Positions 37,556 through 45,499 of a stretch of DNA of 64,000 nt are shown piece after piece (the stretch's first letter is position 1; each line of letters begins with the position of its first letter). Position numbers and translations under genes: made by a program. Below the pieces are notes generated by a model. That model was given only the letters and a program-made list of their open reading frames with translations. It did no database searches and was not told the origin of the DNA. Origin of the DNA: Plesiocystis pacifica SIR-1 (GTDB lineage: Bacteria; Myxococcota_A; Polyangia; Nannocystales; Nannocystaceae); NCBI RefSeq assembly GCF_000170895.1, contig NZ_ABCS01000014.1, positions 62,001 to 126,000 of the forward strand, written 5' to 3'.

Positions 37556-37642
37556 CTGAGTCGCGGACGTGGGGCAGGGAGGGCGTGGCGTCGTCCGCGA
37601 CGGCCAGAATAGACAGGGACTGTGAAAACTTCACAGTCCCTG
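37556..37642 (+). repeat. 87-bp inverted repeat, left copy
   Basis: Begins CTGAGTCGCGGACGTGGGGC and ends in a perfect hairpin, CAGGGACTGTGAA-AAC-TTCACAGTCCCTG (37614-37642, 13-bp stem). It matches the reverse complement of 38513-38599 at 80 of 87 positions; all seven differences are transitions. The pair brackets exactly one lipoprotein gene. A shorter third match is at 43000. Confidence 0.9.
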
Positions 37643-37673
37643 AGCGACAATCCCCCGTGCTAGGGTCCGCGCG

Positions 37674-38498
37674 ATGCGTCTTCGTAGTTCCGTGATTTCG
37701 GCCGCCCTCGCCCTCTGTGCGTGCGGAGGCGGCAAGCAGGGGGACTCCGCGAGCGAGTCCCGGGCTGGGAAGGCCAAGCTGCAGGAGCTCGAGGACGCCT
37801 ACGGCCCGCTCATCGAAGCCGAGGAGCAGTGCAAGGGCGCCATCACCAAGGTCATCGACGGTAACCCGGACGCCCTCGGCGAGCGCAGCGAGGCCCCGGC
37901 CGCCGTCGCCCCCACCAGCCGCACCGCGCTCACGGACGCGCGTCCGATCGCCTACTTCCCCCGCCACGAGGGAGACAGCGAGCCGCCCTTCGCCCCCCTG
38001 GAGGACGTCTCCCTGCCGGCCGGGACGTACACGGCGGGCGCGGTCTGCCTCGCCGACGTCGAGCCGTGGAGCGAGGTCAAAACCCGTCTCAGGACCGATC
38101 CCGTGTACGCCTGGGGCAAGCCCGAGGACGTCGCCGCAGCCCTCGAGGCCGTGAAGCGCTTCGAGACCCTCGAGCCGCCCGCGCGCGTGGTCGTCCGTTG
38201 GCGGCGCTGCAAGACCGAAGGCACCACCGAGTACGGCTACACGGCGCCCGACGGGCAGGACTACGCGGCCCCCACCGCGGTCTCGAGCTGGACCTGCCAG
38301 GTGGGCTACACCTGGACCGACGTCACCAGCGGCAAGGTCCTCGCCGCCGCTACGGGCGAGGGCAAGGGCGACCCCGAGAGCCGCCCTTCCCAGGGCTCGG
38401 TCCGGGAGATCCAGGCGGTCGACGCCAAGGCTTACGGCAAGGCGATCGCGGGAGCCGAAGCACAAATCGCAGCGACCGTCGCGTCCTGGCCCGAGTGA
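37674..38498 (+). CDS. lipoprotein bracketed by inverted repeats
   Basis: A 274-residue secreted protein. The signal peptide (SVISAALALCAC) ends at a Cys followed by GGG, typical of outer-membrane lipoproteins. An acidic/helical stretch follows (KLQELEDAYGPLIEAEEQCKG), then a mixed domain with two conserved-looking Cys pairs (VCLADVEPWSEV; VRWRRCKTEG ... WTCQVGYTWTDV) in which the strand ARVVVRWRRC and the strand SSWTCQVGYTWTDV could be disulfide-linked. I recognise no family. Its codon use is like the host's, so if the flanking repeats mobilised it, it has long been in this kind of genome. Confidence 0.8.
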   Translation: MRLRSSVISAALALCACGGGKQGDSASESRAGKAKLQELEDAYGPLIEAEEQCKGAITKVIDGNPDALGERSEAPAAVAPTSRTALTDARPIAYFPRHEGDSEPPFAPLEDVSLPAGTYTAGAVCLADVEPWSEVKTRLRTDPVYAWGKPEDVAAALEAVKRFETLEPPARVVVRWRRCKTEGTTEYGYTAPDGQDYAAPTAVSSWTCQVGYTWTDVTSGKVLAAATGEGKGDPESRPSQGSVREIQAVDAKAYGKAIAGAEAQIAATVASWPE

Positions 38499-38512
38499 GC
38501 GTCGACCCGGAT

Positions 38513-38599
38513 CAGGGACTGTGAAGTTTTCACAGTCCCTGTCCACTTTAGCCGTCGTGGACGACGCCACGCCCTCCCTGCCCCACGTCCACGGCTCAG
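38513..38599 (-). repeat. 87-bp inverted repeat, right copy
   Basis: Inverted copy of 37556-37642. Its hairpin occupies 38513-38541 (CAGGGACTGTGAA-GTT-TTCACAGTCCCTG), 15 bases after the lipoprotein stop, so it may also act as a terminator-like hairpin. Its outer end runs over the stop codon of the minus-strand quinone oxidoreductase gene (38596-38598). Confidence 0.9.
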
Positions 38600-39570
38600 C
38601 GCTGGGGCTCGATGATGACCTTGCCCTTGACCGCCCGCGCCTCCATCGCCCGCAGCGCCTCGCCGACCTGCTCGAGGCCGTAGCGCGCGGTGATCTGCGG
38701 GCGCAGCTTGCCTGCGGCGTGGAGCTCGAACAGGGCGCGCATGTTCTCGGCGTTGGCCTTGGGGTTCATCAGGGCCCAGGCCCCCCAGGACACCCCGACG
38801 ATGGCGCACTGCTTGAGCAGCGCGAGGTTCCACGCCACCCGCGGGATGGTCCCCGAGGCGAAGCCGATCACGAGGTGGCGCCCCCCCGGTCCGAGGGCGC
38901 GCAGGGCCTGCTCCGAGCGTTCACCGCCGACCGGGTCGTAGACGACATCGACGGCGCCTCCGCCCAGGGCCTTGGCCCGCTTTTTGAGGTCCTCCTGGGC
39001 GTAGTCGATGCCGGCCTCGGCCCCCAGCTCGGCGCAAAAGGCCAGCTTCTCCGGGCTCGAGGCCGCGGCGATGACCCGGGCGCCCAGGGCCACGCCGAGC
39101 TCGACCGCGGCCGAGCCCACGCCGCCCGCGGCTCCGAGCACCAGCAGCCGCTCGCCCTTTGCGAGCCCACCCCGATCGACGAGGCCGTGGTAGGTCGTCC
39201 CGTAGGTGAAGGCGAAGGCCCCGGCGAGGTCCGTGGGCATGGTCTCGGGCACCCGCACGCAGCGCTCGGCGCCCAGGACCACGTGGGTGGCGAAGCCGTT
39301 CCAGCCCGTCAGCGCCATGACCCGCTCGCCGACCTCGAAGCCCGCGCCCTCCCCGACGGCGACCACCTCGCCCGCGACCTCGCCCCCCGGGGCGAAGGGC
39401 AGGTTGGGCCGCAGCTGGTAGAGGCCGCGGGTGAGCAGGAGGTCGGGGAAGTTCACCCCCGCCGACTCGACGGCGACGACGACCTGCCCGCGCGAGGGCT
39501 CGGGGTCGGGGAGCTCGACGACTTCGAGGGCGTCGGGTCCTTCGAGGGCGGTGACGTGAGCGGCGCGCAT
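38596..39570 (-). CDS. NADPH:quinone oxidoreductase-type MDR enzyme
   Basis: A 324-residue medium-chain dehydrogenase/reductase of the zeta-crystallin/quinone reductase group. Landmarks: AGVNFPDLLLTRGLYQ, LPFAPGGEVAGEVVAVGEG, FTYGTTYHGLVDRGGL, the NADPH-binding LVLGAAGGVGSAAVELG, and DVVYDPVGGERSEQALRAL. Zinc-ligand cysteines are absent. The C-terminal segment, GLEQVGEALRAMEARAVKGKVIIEP, is canonical. It probably reduces a quinone or activated alkene with NADPH. Its stop codon lies inside the end of the right 87-bp inverted repeat, so the repeat arrived at, or spread from, exactly this boundary without changing the family-typical C-terminus. Confidence 0.9.
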   Translation of the reverse strand: MRAAHVTALEGPDALEVVELPDPEPSRGQVVVAVESAGVNFPDLLLTRGLYQLRPNLPFAPGGEVAGEVVAVGEGAGFEVGERVMALTGWNGFATHVVLGAERCVRVPETMPTDLAGAFAFTYGTTYHGLVDRGGLAKGERLLVLGAAGGVGSAAVELGVALGARVIAAASSPEKLAFCAELGAEAGIDYAQEDLKKRAKALGGGAVDVVYDPVGGERSEQALRALGPGGRHLVIGFASGTIPRVAWNLALLKQCAIVGVSWGAWALMNPKANAENMRALFELHAAGKLRPQITARYGLEQVGEALRAMEARAVKGKVIIEPQR

Positions 39571-39644
39571 GGGCGCATGCTAGCAAGCCCCTCGACGCCT
39601 GCTCAGATCAGGCATCACCAAAGCGACGCTTCGGCCTACCAAGG

Positions 39645-39672
39645 ACGAATCCACGCCCCCGCTCGCGGGGGC
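39645..39672 (-). repeat. 28-bp GC-hairpin repeat, copy 1
   Basis: On the minus strand GCCCCCGC-GA-GCGGGGGC followed by GTGGATTCGT. It matches 26 of 28 bases at 42963-42990. It lies 10 bases after the stop of the esterase gene (minus strand) and could double as a transcript-end hairpin, although no T run follows. Confidence 0.7.
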
Positions 39673-39682
39673 AAAGCAGCGC

Positions 39683-40795
39683 TCAGTCGAACAGGATTTC
39701 CCGACCCTCGTCCGTTTGGAGGGAGGGGACGTAGGAGTGTCCCACTCCAGGGATCTCGATGTGACGCGCGGTGTGCCAAAAGCAAAACCATGCCCCGTAG
39801 CCCAGGTCGTTGCACACGTCGTTGATGTTTTGACGATGGTTCTCCCAGCGCTCGTGTCGATCCACGCCCTGCGCCGTGTACCGGCAGTTCGTGGTCACGC
39901 CGCCCATGTCGAATTCGCCCACGGTCCAGTAGATGTCACGGGTGATCGCGTTGTGACTGATCGTAGTGGCCGACTTGCCGACCATGTAGGGATAGTTGTC
40001 CGCCAGATCGTCGAGACCGAGGGGGTAGTCGTCGAAGTTGCTGCAGTTCGCCGTGGGGCCTGGCCGGCTCGGGTCGTGCCAGAGGTAGGTCGATGGGTTG
40101 GCGACCCAGTAGCGAACGTCGACCCCAGGGGTCGAGACCTCGGTGACCAGGGAGTAGCGGGCGACGAACTGCCCGCCCGCGGACTGACCTGCGACGACGA
40201 TGTCCTCGAGGTTGGGCCGGTGATCCATGAGCTCCTCGATGATGTGATCGACCATGTCGAAGGTCGAGCGGCTGTGAGTGCTCGCCTCGCCGCCCCAGCG
40301 CCAGTCGTTCTCCCACAGCATGTAGTTGGAGGCCTCCCAGTCGTCGTAGATGAGCTGATCGGTCGGGTCGTCGCTCTCCGGATAGAAGAACTGCGGCGCG
40401 ATGATGTCCGTCTTGGTCAGGTCGACGCCCTCGGAGAGGGCCTCGGCGATGGTCGGGTCGTAGTACTGCGTCTTGGCGTTGCTACCCGAGCCATGGATGA
40501 GGATGATCGCCCGGGTGACGTTGCTGTTGTTCGAATAGATGCTCCGATTTCTGCAGTAGCGCATCGCACCCGAACCGTCGTGGATGGTGCCCGTACACAG
40601 CTGGGTCTCGTTCGCAATGCCCGGGAAGCTGCCCGGCGCCCGGAACATGGTCTCGTCGCTCGCGTCGCCGCCGACCTCTCCAAAGGCATCGTCGATGCCT
40701 TCGTCTTCGAGGGCGCAGGCGCCGAGGGAGAAGGTCGTCAGGACGAGGGTCGCACGCAGGGTGCGGCGGGCGATTTGGGGGAGCTTCATCGTCAT
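39683..40795 (-). CDS. alpha/beta-hydrolase (esterase-like) lipoprotein
   Basis: A 370-residue secreted enzyme. The signal peptide (RRTLRATLVLTTFSLGAC) has a good lipobox (LGAC). The oxyanion-hole region is AIILIHGSGSNAKTQYYD; the nucleophile elbow is DIVVAGQSAGGQFVARYSL with Ser in GQSAG. The probable acid is the Asp in VGEFDMGG, and the His is in IPGVGHSYVPSL. The middle contains an aromatic lid-like segment (NYMLWENDWRWGGEAST). The overall pattern resembles poly(3-hydroxyalkanoate) depolymerase/feruloyl-esterase-like hydrolases. It probably acts at the cell surface on an ester polymer or glycoside ester; the substrate is unknown. Third-position GC is a bit lower than in neighbours. The ATG ATG pair at 40795/40789 leaves the start ambiguous by two codons. 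Confidence 0.85.
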   Translation of the reverse strand: MTMKLPQIARRTLRATLVLTTFSLGACALEDEGIDDAFGEVGGDASDETMFRAPGSFPGIANETQLCTGTIHDGSGAMRYCRNRSIYSNNSNVTRAIILIHGSGSNAKTQYYDPTIAEALSEGVDLTKTDIIAPQFFYPESDDPTDQLIYDDWEASNYMLWENDWRWGGEASTHSRSTFDMVDHIIEELMDHRPNLEDIVVAGQSAGGQFVARYSLVTEVSTPGVDVRYWVANPSTYLWHDPSRPGPTANCSNFDDYPLGLDDLADNYPYMVGKSATTISHNAITRDIYWTVGEFDMGGVTTNCRYTAQGVDRHERWENHRQNINDVCNDLGYGAWFCFWHTARHIEIPGVGHSYVPSLQTDEGREILFD

Positions 40796-40913
40796 GACTG
40801 GGCGGTGGCCCTCGACGGTGAACTGATCACCCTCGCCCTGGAGCTTCCGCACACGCGACAGCCCTGCTCGTCTCCCGCAATCGCAGCCTCGCGCGGGCGC
40901 GCAGGAGCAGCCC

Positions 40914-42089
40914 TCAGCCGACCGGCTCGAAGGACTGACACGCCAGATCGATGTCCTCGCTCAGCGCGGCCTCGACGGCCGTGGGCACCGTGGCCGCGCC
41001 CGCGCACAGGTTGTGGGCGTAGCCGTTGGCCCCGGTCTGGATCTCGGCGAACTCGTACAGGCGCTCGGCGTGGAAGGCCGTCGCGCAGCTCTGCGGCTGG
41101 CCGCAGAAGTTCACGCCGCCGTTGGCGTTGGGATCGCCGGCGATGACGATGGTCGCGACGCCGGCCTGGTCGCCGTCCTTGAGCGCGACGAGGGTGTCCT
41201 GCAGGGTCGCCACGGGCTGCGGCGCCGTCGCGCAGCCAAAGCCCTCGCAAAAGGGCTCCGGGGCGCCGCCGAGCTGGTCGTACCAGCCGTAGTCGTCGAC
41301 GTCGGTGAGCAGCACCAGCACGAGCAGGGCGTCGTCGCGCAAGAAGCCGCTGCTGTCGCTGGACAGCAGGTTCACGGCGCTGGTCAGCACGTGCTCGCAG
41401 CCCACGGACGCGCCCCCGCTCGCGGCGACGGCGTTGGCCGCCCCCAGGAAGTGGGTTGCGATGTCGCCGGCGCCGTAGTCGAGGCTGTCGAACCAGGGGT
41501 TGAGGTCGCTCCAGCCTGGCGGGGTGATCCAGCCGTTGTCGTTGTCGCCCGTGACCCCGATGCGGTAGTCGATGTCGCCGCAGTTGAGCGACTCGAGGGC
41601 CTCGACGATGCCGAGGAAGGCGGCGCCCGCCTTGAGCGCGTTGATCTCCTCGATCATCGAGGCCGAGCCGTCGAGGGCGAACAGCATGTCGACCTTCTTG
41701 CAGCCCGTCTCGGCGCAGGGGCCATCGTCGGCGCCCTCCTCCTGGAGGGTGTCGAGCTTGGGCCCGCCGCCGCTCGAGTCCGTGGACACGTCGTCCTCGC
41801 CCTCGCTCGACTCGCCGTCGGTGCTGCCCGTGGTCGAGCCGTCACCGGAAGACTCGCTGTCTTCGGCCTCGTCGTCGTCGCCGTCGTCGTCGCCGTTGCC
41901 GAGGTCCGTGGCGTTGGGTCCGGCGTTGACGCAGGTGTTGCTGAGGCAGACCAGGCCCACGTCACAGCCGCCGCCCCCGGTGCAGTCGCAGCCCTCGCCG
42001 CCGATGGGGCAATCCTCGGCGCAGCCTTCCATGGTCCACCCCACGCCAAAAGCCAGTACACCGCCGAGGATCAAGGAAAAGTGACGCAT
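40914..42089 (-). CDS. von Willebrand A domain lipoprotein
   Basis: A 391-residue secreted protein. The signal segment (LILGGVLAFGVGWTMEGC) ends in an atypical lipobox, followed by a Cys-rich motif (CPIGGEGCDCTGGGGCDVGLVC is represented by CDCTGGGGCDVG) and an acidic Ser/Asp/Glu linker (DDDGDDDEAEDSESSGDGST). From about residue 130 it is a vWA domain: the MIDAS motif is MLFALDGSASMIEEI, with DYRIGVTGDNDNGW and LLVLVLLTDVDDYGW as later elements. vWA domains bind metal and mediate protein contacts. The eight or more further cysteines probably form disulfides. It is divergent from the membrane-anchored protein at 42240. Confidence 0.88.
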   Translation of the reverse strand: MRHFSLILGGVLAFGVGWTMEGCAEDCPIGGEGCDCTGGGGCDVGLVCLSNTCVNAGPNATDLGNGDDDGDDDEAEDSESSGDGSTTGSTDGESSEGEDDVSTDSSGGGPKLDTLQEEGADDGPCAETGCKKVDMLFALDGSASMIEEINALKAGAAFLGIVEALESLNCGDIDYRIGVTGDNDNGWITPPGWSDLNPWFDSLDYGAGDIATHFLGAANAVAASGGASVGCEHVLTSAVNLLSSDSSGFLRDDALLVLVLLTDVDDYGWYDQLGGAPEPFCEGFGCATAPQPVATLQDTLVALKDGDQAGVATIVIAGDPNANGGVNFCGQPQSCATAFHAERLYEFAEIQTGANGYAHNLCAGAATVPTAVEAALSEDIDLACQSFEPVG

Positions 42090-42239
42090 GAGCCGATGAT
42101 ATCGGACTCCCCCGCCCCTTTGGGCGACATCGCGAAAGTCCCTCACGCGAACACCGTTGGGGGGTGGCGATCGCTCTGCTAGCTTTTGCCCAGGCCCCGC
42201 GCGCCAACGAGCAGCCCCCGACTCCCCCGCCGCCCACCG

Positions 42240-42851
42240 ATGAACCTCAAAGTCCGCGTCAGCACCCTGATCCTCGCCGGCTCTGCCCTCGTGCTCAGCG
42301 TCGGAGGCTTCGTGGCCTGGCGCAAGCTCGTCGCCGAGCCCGAGGCCGAGCGCGCCGCCCTCGACGAGGGCCTCGACGAGCTCGAAGAGCGCGCCAAGCG
42401 AGACCGCGGCAAGACCCCGCGCTTCGTCAAGTCGGTGTACTCGGGCTCCAGCGACGAGGCCCGCCGCAGCGAGCAGGGCGAGGGGCTCGCCGTCCCCCAG
42501 GTCGCCAACCAGGGCGAGGGCGACCCCTGGGAGCTCGGCCCCGACGAAGCCGTCGCCAGCTTCCAGCGCGCCCTCGAGGACCTCGAGGCCGCCCTCGACC
42601 TCGACCGCCCGCTCACCCGCGCCGAGCAGGACGCGCTCTACAACCGCGCGACCGGCTCCTTCGAGGCCATGTCGAACTACATCGACGGCAGCTCCCCCGA
42701 TGACCGCGCGCTCATGGAGGACGCCTACCTGCACATGAAGACGCTGATGGCCGAGCTGAGGCTCGAGCGTCCCGCCTTCGAGCAGGCCTACGACCACCAC
42801 CACCCCACGCGCGCGCCGCTGCCCGAGGGCGCCCGCCCGCGTCGGCGCTGA
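42240..42851 (+). CDS. uncharacterised protein with one N-terminal membrane anchor
   Basis: A 203-residue protein. One transmembrane helix (VSTLILAGSALVLSVGGFVAW) is followed by a highly charged, mostly helical exterior or periplasmic part (EPEAERAALDEGLDELEERAKRD; FQRALEDLEAALDLDRPLTRAEQD; LMEDAYLHMKTLMAELRLER), likely a coiled coil. The end is His/Pro/Arg-rich (DHHHPTRAPLPEGARPRRR). I recognise no family. The start ATG lies directly before the helix; upstream in-frame codons are Pro/Arg noise. Confidence 0.75.
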   Translation: MNLKVRVSTLILAGSALVLSVGGFVAWRKLVAEPEAERAALDEGLDELEERAKRDRGKTPRFVKSVYSGSSDEARRSEQGEGLAVPQVANQGEGDPWELGPDEAVASFQRALEDLEAALDLDRPLTRAEQDALYNRATGSFEAMSNYIDGSSPDDRALMEDAYLHMKTLMAELRLERPAFEQAYDHHHPTRAPLPEGARPRRR

Positions 42852-42962
42852 GTTCTGCTCTACCCCCACGAGCAGCTGGGAACCGGGGGCGCTGCGTCGC
42901 TCCGCTCCTCCGCTTTGGCTTGGTGGGCAATGGAGTTCGTGCCTTCGAGAAGGCTCGTGGTC

Positions 42963-42990
42963 GCCCCCGCAAGCGGGGGCGTGGGTTCGT
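42963..42990 (+). repeat. 28-bp GC-hairpin repeat, copy 2
   Basis: GCCCCCGC-AA-GCGGGGGC followed by GTGGGTTCGT; 26 of 28 bases equal the minus-strand sequence of 39645-39672. It lies 9 bases from the partial 87-bp repeat. Confidence 0.7.
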
Positions 42991-42999
42991 TGACAGTCT

Positions 43000-43026
43000 C
43001 TGAGTCGTGGACGTGGGGCAGGGAGG
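43000..43026 (+). repeat. 27-bp fragment of the 87-bp repeat
   Basis: Equals the outer end of the left copy at 37556 (starting CTGAGTCGTGGACGTGGGGC, ending AGGGAGG) with one transition. Similarity stops sharply after GGGAGG, so this is a truncated third copy. Confidence 0.75.
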
Positions 43027-43263
43027 CTTGGGATCTCCCCCGCGATTCGATTGGGGACAGTTTGAGTCGAATGCTGGTGCGCGTCGCTGCGGATCTGGTG
43101 AAAAGCTGTCATCGACGCATGCGGGAATGGCCAGGCACGCTGCGCCATGCACCGCACGCATCGGGCTGCAGGTTTTGAATGCCCATACTGCATTCAAAAT
43201 CGTGCATTTCCTCCGCTCTATGCTGAATGAAGCCTCCGCGGGCGTGCACTCCATGCTCGCACC

Positions 43264-45351
43264 ATGTCGAGCCGAGACCATCGTTCCCAGGACCCCACCG
43301 CGCGCCCCAACCTCGACGCCCAGCTCCCGAGTTCGGCGAGCAAGCTGCCGCGCTGGGCGGCCATCTCGGCCCTCGGGCTGGCGATCATCGCCGGCGGGGT
43401 CGCCAAGTACGAACGCTCGAGCGCGCGAGAAGGCGACGCGTCCCAGGCGAGCGACAGCCTGGGTGAGCGCGCCTCGAAGGCTCGCGGGCGCGACTTCGCG
43501 GCACGGGGCGCGGAGGCCCAAGCGGGCCGCTGCTCCTTCCTCCCCGGCGAGCGCATGGCCTACGCCGTGGTCACCAGCTCGGACCTCGACCTCGACTTCA
43601 GCCCGCTGTCCCAGGGCGTGGACCTGGGCGAGCAGGGCGCGGGCGGTCAGGCCGGGCTCAGCACCACCGAGGCCCAGACGCGCAGCCTCGAGCGGCGCTG
43701 GACCATCGAGCTCGAGGCCCTCACCCTCGGAGACGACGGCGCCTCGGTGCTCGCGGCGCGCATCGACGACGAGGGCGTGGTCGGCGAGGGCAGCTCCTTC
43801 AACGCCAACGTCGACCTCTCGCCCACCTTCCTGATCCGCGTGGACGGTCGCTGCGCGATCCAGGAGTTCGGCTGGCGCAGCGAGGGCGAGCTCGACGCCG
43901 CCCGGGAGCAGCAGCTGCTCGCCCTGGGCCTGAGCTTCTGGGCGCCCGAGCGCGCCGACTCGGACGCCGCCTGGACCGGCGGCGGCGTGGACGGGACGGG
44001 CCGCTACGAGGCCCGCTACCGCCTCACCGAGGGCGGCCAGCGCGTCCGCGGCGAGTGGGTGAAGCAGCAGGTCCGGGCGAGCGCGGTCCGGGGCAAGCTC
44101 GCGGTCTCGGCCGAGGTCCGCGAGTCCGCCATCGACGTCGAGCTCGCCGACGACGCCTGGTTCGAGCGCGCCGACCAGGGCCGCACGCTGAGCCTCGCGG
44201 TCGCGGGCGTCGAGGTCGGCACCCACGCCAGCCGCACCCAGGCCCGCCGCGTGGCCGTCGACGCGGGGCCCCAAGCCTCGCTCACGGCCGAGCTGCCTGC
44301 GGTCGACGACCCCGGCTGGAGCTGGGGCACGCTCTTGCACCGGCGCAGCGCCGCGGCCCCGGCCGCTGACGCCGAGCTCGTCGGCGTGCCCGCGGCCGAG
44401 GCCCTCACCCGCTACCGCGAGCTCATCGCCCAGGGCCGCTCCGTGGCCGAGTACGGCGTCTACCTCCAGGGCTGGCTGCGGGCCAACCCCGAGGGCGCCG
44501 GGGTGCTGCTGGCCCAGCTGCGCGCGGGCGCCTTCGACGACGAGGACAACGCGCGCTCGGGGCTGTTCTTCGCCCTCGGCACGGCCCAGACCGCGGGCGC
44601 CCGCGGGGCCCTCGTCGATCTGCTCGGCTCCCCCGACGACGCGACGGCGCACCGCATCTCGGCCGCCCACGCCATGGCCATGGTCGCCAACCCCGAGCCG
44701 CGCATGCTCGAGCTGATGGCCACGGCGGCCACCGACCCGAGCCTCCACCCCGTCGAGCGCGGCTCCATGACCCTCGCCCTCGGAGCCTTCGCGCGCGGGG
44801 CCGAGGCCACCGACCCGGCCCTCGCGGCCGAGGCCCGGGCGACCATCGACGGCTGGCTCGCCCAGCCCGAGGACGACGAGCAGCTGCGCCGCTCGATCCT
44901 CGCGGCGGGCAACGCCGGCCACGACGGCCTGGTCGAGTCCGTCGCCCCCTACTTCGACCACGAGGATCCCACGGTCCGCGGCTCGGCGGCCCACGCCATG
45001 CGCCAGATGTCGCCGGAGCTCGCCTTCCCCCACCTCGGCGACTCGCTCCGCGACGAGGACTCCCGGGTCCGGGCGCGGGCCCTGGCCAGCGCGACGGCGA
45101 TCAGCCGCAGTCATGAACAGGCGCCCCCGAGCGCGATGGTCGAGTCGGCCGCGCGCGCCCTCGACGGGGCCGGCCAGGCCGAACAGCGCGCCCTGCTGAG
45201 CTTCCTGCGCGTCGCCGCCGAGCAGGGCGACGCCGGGGCCAAGGCGGCCCTCCAGGACCGCCTCGACCTCGAGCTGTCCGCGGCCCGCCGCGACCGCCAG
45301 CGCCTCGCCGCCCTCGGCCGCAGCGTGCCCGGTCACTGGCAGGCCGACTGA
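43264..45351 (+). CDS. membrane-anchored beta-domain plus HEAT-repeat protein
   Basis: A 695-residue protein. A transmembrane helix near residue 35 (WAAISALGLAIIAGGVA) anchors it. Residues about 85-360 are strand-rich with little Cys: CSFLPGERMAYAVVTSSDLDLDF, WTIELEALTLGDDGASVLAARI and TFLIRVDGRCAIQEFGW. Residues about 370-690 are helical repeats of HEAT type (GARGALVDLLGSPDD; AHAMAMVANPEPRMLELMATAA; HEDPTVRGSAAHAMRQMSPELAFPHLGDSLRDED, here split). A beta-barrel-like domain followed by a helical superhelix recalls the lipid-transfer vitellogenin/MTP N-terminal module, but this is only an architectural likeness. It is 148 bases upstream of the large lectin-like lipoprotein on the same strand, which may be its partner. 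Confidence 0.8.
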   Translation: MSSRDHRSQDPTARPNLDAQLPSSASKLPRWAAISALGLAIIAGGVAKYERSSAREGDASQASDSLGERASKARGRDFAARGAEAQAGRCSFLPGERMAYAVVTSSDLDLDFSPLSQGVDLGEQGAGGQAGLSTTEAQTRSLERRWTIELEALTLGDDGASVLAARIDDEGVVGEGSSFNANVDLSPTFLIRVDGRCAIQEFGWRSEGELDAAREQQLLALGLSFWAPERADSDAAWTGGGVDGTGRYEARYRLTEGGQRVRGEWVKQQVRASAVRGKLAVSAEVRESAIDVELADDAWFERADQGRTLSLAVAGVEVGTHASRTQARRVAVDAGPQASLTAELPAVDDPGWSWGTLLHRRSAAAPAADAELVGVPAAEALTRYRELIAQGRSVAEYGVYLQGWLRANPEGAGVLLAQLRAGAFDDEDNARSGLFFALGTAQTAGARGALVDLLGSPDDATAHRISAAHAMAMVANPEPRMLELMATAATDPSLHPVERGSMTLALGAFARGAEATDPALAAEARATIDGWLAQPEDDEQLRRSILAAGNAGHDGLVESVAPYFDHEDPTVRGSAAHAMRQMSPELAFPHLGDSLRDEDSRVRARALASATAISRSHEQAPPSAMVESAARALDGAGQAEQRALLSFLRVAAEQGDAGAKAALQDRLDLELSAARRDRQRLAALGRSVPGHWQAD

Positions 45352-45499
45352 GCCCCGCTCCCGCGAGCCCCTGCCTCTCCCCATTCCACCCCGGCGCGGC
45401 CCCTGCCCGCGTCGGCGGAGCGGGCCGACGCGCCCGCGCCACGAGTCGCCACCACGACGCCCACCGACGAACGCCCCGAGACCAAGGACGGAACCAACC

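Larger units (their letters stand above)
42852..43263. other. intergenic region carrying partial copies of dispersed repeats
   Basis: No gene is supported. The segment has mixed composition and holds a copy of the 28-bp hairpin repeat (42963-42990), a 27-bp fragment of the 87-bp repeat (43000-43026), and near 43170-43196 an inverted repeat TTTTGAATG-CCCATACTG-CATTCAAAA in unusually AT-rich DNA. The last may be a regulatory site or terminator for the gene at 43264, or for the preceding one. Confidence 0.6.

Noticed and set aside
37556..38599. Classical insertion sequence
   Set aside because: There is an inverted-repeat pair but no transposase, and no target-site duplication is evident; I kept it as a repeat-bracketed gene only.
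42915..43178. A possible 87-residue plus-strand gene in the repeat-rich gap
   Set aside because: It runs through the dispersed repeats, lacks the third-position GC bias of nearby genes and shows no protein-like pattern.
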